This document shows, in pieces, positions 6,226 through 10,470 of a DNA stretch of 10,470 bases (positions are counted from its first letter, which is position 1; each line of letters begins with the position of its first letter). The stretch lies in NCBI GenBank assembly GCA_028704215.1, contig JAQVLJ010000028.1, forward strand, positions 1 through 10,470, in the 5' to 3' direction. This DNA is from Clostridia bacterium (lineage in GTDB: Bacteria; Bacillota; Clostridia; Christensenellales; UBA1242). The notes below the pieces were generated by a model. It did not search any database. It saw only the letters and a list, made by a program, of their open reading frames with translations, and was not told the origin of the DNA. The position numbers and the translations under genes are program-made.

Positions 6226-7263
6226 TTATAATATTAGCATCGAATCGCCAAACGAAAAAAATCTGTATTCAAGTTCAACAGCCTTTTCGTAACACTTTAA
6301 TGCGTTTTCTATGCCCATAAAAGCAGATATTAGCATCAACAAAGTTGACTTTGGCAAATGAAAGTTTGTTATAAGAGCATCGACCACTTTAAACTCATAT
6401 GGCGGATAAATATATATCTCTGTATTTCCATGTTGTTCAGATAATGGAAATCCACTTTTTGCCACAGTTTCCAAAACACGTACGCTAGTAGTTCCAACTG
6501 CGATAACGCGTCTATTTTCTGCTTTTGCTTTATTTATAATATCAGCATTTTCTTTTGAAAAAGTGTAATGTTCAGAGTGAATATGGTGATTTCTTATGTC
6601 GTCCTCTTTACATGGTCTAAATGTTCCTAGTCCAACATCTAGTGTAACATAGGTAATAACAACTCCCATATCTTGTATTGAATTAATTAATTCTTTAGTA
6701 AAATGTAAACCAGCAGTTGGAGCCGCAGCCGAGCCGGACACTTTGTTATATACCGTTTGATATCTTTCTTTATCACACAACTTTTCGTGAATATATGGAG
6801 GTAATGGCATTTCACCAATGCTTTCCAAAATGGATTCAAAAACACCTACATATTCAAATTCTATAATTCTATTTCCATCATCAAGTATTTTTAGTAAAGT
6901 CGCAGATAAATTATCAGAAAATACCAATTTTTCGCCGATATGTAGTCTTTTTGCAGGTTTTAAAAGAACTTCCCATATCTTTAAACCATGTCTTTTTAAT
7001 AGCAATACTTCTACTTTTGCTCCAGTATTTTTGTATCCAAAAATTCTTGCAGGTAGTACCCTAGTATTGTTCAAAACTAATAGATCGCCACTTTGTAGAT
7101 ATTTTATTATATCAAAAAAGTGCTTATGTTCTATGTTATTTGTTTTTCTATTAAAAACCAACATTTTAGATTCATCGCGTTTGTCAATTGGATTTTGTGC
7201 AATCAATTTTTCAGGCAAAAAATAATCGTAAGTGCTAAGATTATTTGGATTATTTATCATCAT
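6226..7263 (-). CDS. queA: S-adenosylmethionine:tRNA ribosyltransferase-isomerase QueA
   Basis: QueA transfers and rearranges the ribosyl group of S-adenosylmethionine onto preQ1-34 of tRNA, giving epoxyqueuosine. Motifs, counted from the start chosen here: YDYFLPEKLIAQNP (12-25), LVLNNTRVLPARIFG (62-76), GSAAAPTAGLHFT (177-189), VTLDVGLGTFRP (206-217), VGTTSVRVLET (256-266), NFHLPKSTL (300-308) and YRFFSFGDSM (333-342), all characteristic of the family; length 345 is typical. The start is uncertain. The frame extends to an ATG at 7308, deep inside ruvB, but QueA proteins normally begin only five to ten residues before the FxLPE motif. ATGs at 7269, 7263 and 7260 fit; 7263 has GGAA nine bases upstream and overlaps the ruvB end by 14 bases. 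The overlap implies coupling with ruvB. It is followed ten bases later by tgt, the enzyme that supplies its substrate tRNA. Confidence 0.96.
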   Translation of the reverse strand: MMINNPNNLSTYDYFLPEKLIAQNPIDKRDESKMLVFNRKTNNIEHKHFFDIIKYLQSGDLLVLNNTRVLPARIFGYKNTGAKVEVLLLKRHGLKIWEVLLKPAKRLHIGEKLVFSDNLSATLLKILDDGNRIIEFEYVGVFESILESIGEMPLPPYIHEKLCDKERYQTVYNKVSGSAAAPTAGLHFTKELINSIQDMGVVITYVTLDVGLGTFRPCKEDDIRNHHIHSEHYTFSKENADIINKAKAENRRVIAVGTTSVRVLETVAKSGFPLSEQHGNTEIYIYPPYEFKVVDALITNFHLPKSTLLMLISAFMGIENALKCYEKAVELEYRFFSFGDSMLIL

Positions 7264-8290
7264 CGCCATTATTTCCGTTATATACATTTTTTGGTACGGG
7301 TAGTCCAAAATGATTATAGCATGCAGACATTACTACTCTACCACGTGGTGTGCGGGCTACAAAACCAAGTTGTAATAGATAGGGCTCTATCACTTCTTCT
7401 ATTGTCGTCGTTTCTTCGCCCGTTGATGCAGCAAGGGTGTCTAAGCCGACTGGTCCGCCACCAAATTTTGTCATCATGGTATTTAATACTTTTTTGTCAG
7501 CATAATCAAGTCCCAAATGGTCAATATCCATCAAGTCAAGTGCCTTTATAGCGTCTTTGACTTCAATGATATTACTTTGTTGTACTTGAACAAAATCTCT
7601 TACGCGTTTGAGCAATCTGTTTGCAACACGAGGAGTGCCACGGCTACGTTTGCTTATTTCATTACTTGCATCATCTGTAATATTTACTTCCAAAATTTGA
7701 GCAGAACGTCTAATAATCGTGCTTATCTCTTCATTTGAATACATTTCAAGTCTTGCAACTATTCCGAATCTGTCACGTAAAGGGCTAGATAAATTTCCTG
7801 CTCTTGTGGTGGCACCTATCAAAGTAAAAGGTTGAATTTTTAGACGCATACTACGTGCGGAAGGTCCTTTGCCAACTATAAAATCTAATGCGTAATCTTC
7901 CATGGCTGGATAAAGTATTTCCTCTACATTTCTATTCAATCTATGGATTTCATCTATAAATAATACATCATTTTTGCTTAAATTGGTCAATAGTGCTGCC
8001 AAATCAGCAGCATGTTCTATTGCTGGACCTGATGTGACTTTGATTTGACTACCCAATTCATTTGCGATAATGTGACTTAATGTAGTTTTTCCCAGTCCAG
8101 GAGGACCATAAAGCAAAACGTGGTCAAGTGCATCTTTTCTTTGTTTGGTTGCTTGAATATAAATTTTTAAGTTTTCCACAATTTTTGACTGTCCAACATA
8201 CTCATCAAAACAAACTGGTCGCAATTTGTTTTCGACTTCGCAATCGGTCAAATTTTTTGTACTAGTTATAATTCTGTCTTCGTTTTCCAT
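7250..8290 (-). CDS. ruvB: Holliday junction branch-migration ATPase RuvB
   Basis: RuvB is the hexameric AAA+ motor that, with RuvA, pumps DNA through Holliday junctions during recombinational repair. In the 346 residues: LRPVCFDEYVGQ (23-34), Walker A GPPGLGKT (62-69), Walker B LFIDEIHRLNR (110-120), sensor 1 region LIGATTRAG (157-165), the SPLRDRFG stretch with the arginine-finger region (169-176), the sensor 2 region RGTPRVANR (217-225), and a C-terminal winged helix with GGGPVGLDTLA (277-287) and RTPRGRVVM (313-321). A short G/N/D-rich tail ends the protein. No motif is missing and length is standard. Its ATG shares one base with the ruvA stop (TAATG), so the two are translationally coupled. 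Its own 3' end overlaps the queA start. Confidence 0.98.
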   Translation of the reverse strand: MENEDRIITSTKNLTDCEVENKLRPVCFDEYVGQSKIVENLKIYIQATKQRKDALDHVLLYGPPGLGKTTLSHIIANELGSQIKVTSGPAIEHAADLAALLTNLSKNDVLFIDEIHRLNRNVEEILYPAMEDYALDFIVGKGPSARSMRLKIQPFTLIGATTRAGNLSSPLRDRFGIVARLEMYSNEEISTIIRRSAQILEVNITDDASNEISKRSRGTPRVANRLLKRVRDFVQVQQSNIIEVKDAIKALDLMDIDHLGLDYADKKVLNTMMTKFGGGPVGLDTLAASTGEETTTIEEVIEPYLLQLGFVARTPRGRVVMSACYNHFGLPVPKNVYNGNNGDDDK

Positions 8291-8880
8291 TATGCCCCCA
8301 TCTCTTTTAGTGCTTTTGATACAATTTGTTCAGCACTATCATTTTTTTCTGCAACTGAACGTGCTAATGTAGTTGCCTGTTGTTTGCTAATTCCAAGACT
8401 TGTCAAAACAATTACTGCGTCATATACTGCCGTCATTTCAGAACTTATTTGTACTTTTTCACCTATGATATATTCATAAGGGTCTATTTTGTCTTTTAAT
8501 TCAAGTATGATTCTTTCAGCAGTCTTTTTGCCGATACCCTTAACATTTGAAATTATGCTTGCGTCTTCTCCGACTATGCTATTAACTAAATCATTTTTAT
8601 TTACGCCTGACAAAATTTGAATTGCGGTTTTGGCTCCCACGCCACTAACGGTAATTAAATTTAAAAATAAATGTTTTTCTTCAATACTATCAAATCCAAA
8701 TAAAAATACACCATCTTCACGCAAATTCATATAAGTATAAATCTGAACCTCTTCATCAATTTCGGGCATATTACAAAAAGTAGAATTGGTCAACATTACT
8801 TCATAACCAACACCAGCGCACTCAATAATTACGTTGTTACCATATTTGTGTCGCAATACACCATTCAAAAATCCTATCAT
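8290..8880 (-). CDS. ruvA: Holliday junction DNA-binding protein RuvA
   Basis: RuvA forms tetramers that hold the Holliday junction open in square-planar form and load RuvB. The 196 residues show the three family domains: an N-terminal OB fold (1 to about 63) beginning MIGFLNGVL and ending REDGVFLFGF (54-63), a tandem helix-hairpin-helix domain with SGVGAKTAI (79-87) and KGIGKKTAERI (114-124), and after a short linker (about 135-148) a C-terminal RuvB-contact domain (149-196) with VLTSLGISKQQA. The TAAGGAG ribosome binding site overlaps the ruvC stop codon, which lies nine bases upstream, and fixes the start at 8880. The stop overlaps the ruvB ATG by one base. Nothing unusual is seen. Confidence 0.97.
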   Translation of the reverse strand: MIGFLNGVLRHKYGNNVIIECAGVGYEVMLTNSTFCNMPEIDEEVQIYTYMNLREDGVFLFGFDSIEEKHLFLNLITVSGVGAKTAIQILSGVNKNDLVNSIVGEDASIISNVKGIGKKTAERIILELKDKIDPYEYIIGEKVQISSEMTAVYDAVIVLTSLGISKQQATTLARSVAEKNDSAEQIVSKALKEMGA

Positions 8881-8889
8881 AAAATCTCC

Positions 8890-9375
8890 TTAAATCGAAT
8901 TATCACTTAATACACTGTTTGTTTGGATATGACACAACGCAACAGCCAGCGCATCGGCTGCATCATCGGGTTTTGGTATCGTATTTAAACCCAAAATTGA
9001 CTTGACCATATATTGCACTTGTTTTTTTTCTGCCCTGCCCACTCCAGTAAGTGCTTGCTTGATTTGTAATGGCGTGTACTCATATAGTTTGTCTATACAT
9101 TGTTTGCACGCCAATATCAAGACTCCTCTAGCTTGTGCTACAGCTACCGCGGTTGTAGTGTTAGTATTGAAAAACAACTCTTCAATAGCCACTTCTTCAA
9201 TTTTGTAATTGTCAATTAACTCTTTTATGCCTTTGTATATTGTAAGCAATCTTTCACTCATAGGCATTTCTTTGGGTGTAGAAATAATGCCATAGTCAAT
9301 CATTTTGTTACTTTTGCTATCTACTATGCCAAAACCAACAATTGCATAACCGGGATCCAAACCCAAAACTATCAT
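8890..9375 (-). CDS. ruvC: Holliday junction resolvase RuvC
   Basis: RuvC is the dimeric endonuclease that cuts Holliday junctions symmetrically using two metal ions. The 161-residue protein has the RNase H-like fold signature with all four catalytic acids in place: D7 in LGLDPGYAIVGFG, E65 in VAIEELFF, and D138 and D141 in KPDDAADALAVALCH. The NTNTTTAVAVAQARG segment (70-84) matches the family's DNA-contacting helix. Length is slightly short of the roughly 170 usual, with a short polar C-terminus. The ATG at 9375 is preceded by TAGGTGAT, a moderate ribosome binding site formed by the end of yebC, seven bases upstream. Together with ruvA and ruvB it supplies a complete RuvABC resolvasome in one operon. 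Confidence 0.97.
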   Translation of the reverse strand: MIVLGLDPGYAIVGFGIVDSKSNKMIDYGIISTPKEMPMSERLLTIYKGIKELIDNYKIEEVAIEELFFNTNTTTAVAVAQARGVLILACKQCIDKLYEYTPLQIKQALTGVGRAEKKQVQYMVKSILGLNTIPKPDDAADALAVALCHIQTNSVLSDNSI

Positions 9376-9382
9376 ATATCAC

Positions 9383-10102
9383 CTATTCTTCTTCATCTAA
9401 ATTATGAAATACTTCTTGAACGTCATCATTATCTTCAAATCTTTCTATCATAATGTCAAAAGTTGAGCGCTTGCTTTCATCCAATTTAACATAATTTTGA
9501 GGAATTAGTTGCGTGTCTGCTGACAAAACATTGTATTTCTCATTTTTGAATTTATCTGAAATATCATCAACATCATTAGGATTGGTAAATACAGTAAATT
9601 CTTCACCATCTTCAAAATCAAGCACATCAAACTGAATTGCATGTTCTATTGCGTTGTCCAAATTGAAATTTTTGTCTTTTTCAACTACGATAACACCCTT
9701 GTTGTCGAACATATATGACACGCATCCTGTACTTCCCAAACTACCGCCGTATTTATCAAAAACATATCTCACATCTGATGACGTTCGGTTTTTGTTATCA
9801 CTAAGACATTTTACAATTACTGCAACACCACCTATTCCATAACCTTCATAATTTAAATCATAATAAATTTTGTCTTGAGCATCATTTTTCTTGATAATAT
9901 TACTAATTTTATCACTAGGCATATTTACTTGACGTGCCTTTTGCATAGCTATTTTCAAACGAGTATTAGCATTAGGGTCAGAACCTCCCAGTTTGACCGC
10001 TACCATAATTTCACGTCCTATTTTTGAAAATATTTTTGCTTTTTGTTCGTCGGATTTTTCTTTAGTATGTTTTATATTACTCCATCTGCTATGTCCAGAC
10101 AT
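9383..10102 (-). CDS. yebC: YebC/TACO1-family translation factor or regulator
   Basis: A 239-residue cytoplasmic protein of the YebC/PmpR/TACO1 family. Family members have been described both as DNA-binding regulators and as factors that help ribosomes through difficult (proline-rich) stretches; which role applies here cannot be told from sequence. Diagnostic segments are the N-terminal GHSRWSNIKHTKEKSDEQ (3-20), FSKIGREI (25-32), NTRLKIAMQKARQVNMPSDKI (46-66), YEGYGIGGVAVIVKCLSDNKNRT (85-107) and GGSLGSTGCVSYMF (119-132). In the third block the usual GYGPGG is GYGIGG (I90). The end is acidic (EDNDDVQEVFHNLDEEE). AAAGGAG six bases upstream fixes the start; this site lies inside the last codons of the methyltransferase gene, whose stop is two bases before the ATG. 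Placement directly before ruvC is a widely conserved arrangement. Confidence 0.96.
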   Translation of the reverse strand: MSGHSRWSNIKHTKEKSDEQKAKIFSKIGREIMVAVKLGGSDPNANTRLKIAMQKARQVNMPSDKISNIIKKNDAQDKIYYDLNYEGYGIGGVAVIVKCLSDNKNRTSSDVRYVFDKYGGSLGSTGCVSYMFDNKGVIVVEKDKNFNLDNAIEHAIQFDVLDFEDGEEFTVFTNPNDVDDISDKFKNEKYNVLSADTQLIPQNYVKLDESKRSTFDIMIERFEDNDDVQEVFHNLDEEE

Positions 10103-10104
10103 AA

Positions 10105-10470
10105 TTATTCTCCTTTATTCAATTCATACATTAAAATACTACCTGCAATACTTGCATTTAAACTTTCAATGTTTTTTATTTGAATTTTTACGACTTTGTC
10201 AGAAGTTCTTAACAATATATCATTTACGCCATTACCTTCATTTCCTATAACAATAGCATATCGCACATTTGATTTTTTAAAATTTCTGATATCTTCTCCA
10301 TCCATATCGCCAACAAGCATGATATCACAAACATCAATTTTGTTTTTTTCCACTTGTTCATAGGTGCAATTATGAAAGTTCGCTTTGCTAATTGCACTCA
10401 TACTTGAACGAACTACCTTTTCATTAAATAAGTCTACTGTTTTAATCAAATAAATATCATCAAAACCGAA
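10105..10470 (-). CDS. SpoU/TrmH-family RNA 2'-O-methyltransferase, N-terminus cut by the right window edge
   Basis: The C-terminal 121 residues of a SPOUT-class enzyme that transfers a methyl group from S-adenosylmethionine to a ribose 2'-OH of rRNA or tRNA. The three SpoU motifs are visible. Motif 1 is KVVRSSMSAI, with the arginine that acts in catalysis in this family, followed by NFHN. Motif 2 is YAIVIGNEGNGVN, and motif 3 is KIQIKNIESLNASIAGSILMYEL, the last two forming the knotted SAM site. A TTG at 10449 is in frame, but the reading frame continues upstream to the edge as FGFDDIYLIKTVDLF, which is coding-like and fits the fold before motif 1, so the true start lies outside. It could be RlmB-, TrmH- or TsnR-like; substrate cannot be assigned. 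It ends two bases before yebC, whose ribosome binding site it contains, so the two are co-transcribed. Confidence 0.92.
   Translation of the reverse strand, partial: FGFDDIYLIKTVDLFNEKVVRSSMSAISKANFHNCTYEQVEKNKIDVCDIMLVGDMDGEDIRNFKKSNVRYAIVIGNEGNGVNDILLRTSDKVVKIQIKNIESLNASIAGSILMYELNKGE

Noticed and set aside
7253..7320. Possible preQ1 riboswitch in front of the queuosine genes
   Set aside because: queA overlaps ruvB, so there is no leader; the sequence before queA is ruvB coding sequence without a visible aptamer.
6818..7551. Two overlapping plus-strand open frames of 135 and 143 codons
   Set aside because: Both are antisense to the motif-rich queA and ruvB coding sequence, with no convincing ribosome binding site or family features.
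10105..10449. A complete short methyltransferase starting at the TTG at 10449
   Set aside because: The frame continues upstream to the window edge with coding-like residues, and 114 residues would be too short for a SpoU enzyme, which needs the fold before motif 1.

Overview
The window is an AT-rich stretch of bacterial chromosome in which every supported gene lies on the minus strand. It reads, in transcription order from right to left: a SpoU-type RNA methyltransferase (cut by the right edge), yebC, ruvC, ruvA, ruvB, queA, tgt, yajC, a small four-helix membrane protein (TIGR04086/YrzE type), secD, secF and recJ (cut by the left edge). Strong AAGGAG-type ribosome binding sites, the low-GC composition and the gene order (ruvAB-queA-tgt-yajC-yrzE-like-secDF-recJ, the order known from Bacillus subtilis and clostridia) point to a low-GC Bacillota. 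Separate secD and secF genes fit a clostridial-type lineage better than a Bacillus, which has a fused secDF. The divergence of several proteins suggests an uncultivated or deep-branching member; that is inference.

Layout. Positions 4571-10470 form one tightly packed block: RNA methyltransferase, yebC, ruvCAB, queA, tgt, yajC. Most junctions are 10 bases or less or overlap, and the block is closed by an intrinsic terminator (4571-4600). Positions 4044-4554 hold a single membrane-protein gene with its own TATAAT-type promoter and its own strong terminator. Positions 1640-4009 hold secD-secF, which overlap by 11 bases. They are driven by a promoter matching the sigma-A consensus at all twelve hexamer bases and end in a third terminator. 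That terminator lies immediately in front of the recJ ribosome binding site. The only non-coding stretches are the 148 bases between secD and the membrane-protein gene, 120 bases before yajC's end, 61 bases between tgt and yajC, and 48 bases between secF and recJ; none exceeds 300 bases.

Functions. RuvA, RuvB and RuvC make a complete Holliday-junction branch-migration and resolution machine, and RecJ is the 5'-3' single-strand exonuclease of recombination and repair. Tgt and QueA are two consecutive steps of queuosine tRNA modification. YebC is a translation factor or regulator, and the SpoU methyltransferase modifies rRNA or tRNA. YajC, SecD and SecF are the accessory membrane complex of the Sec translocon.

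Most of the window is ordinary conserved housekeeping sequence; I see no mobile element, CRISPR array, RNA gene or unknown multi-gene system. The observation most worth a second look is that SecD and SecF keep the family fold, but by eye alignment have lost most of the charged transmembrane residues held to carry the proton relay that powers the canonical SecDF pump. The segment that in related genomes lies between the yrzE-like gene and secD (spoVB and others in Bacillus, the SCIFF peptide and its radical-SAM maturase in many clostridia) is also absent here.
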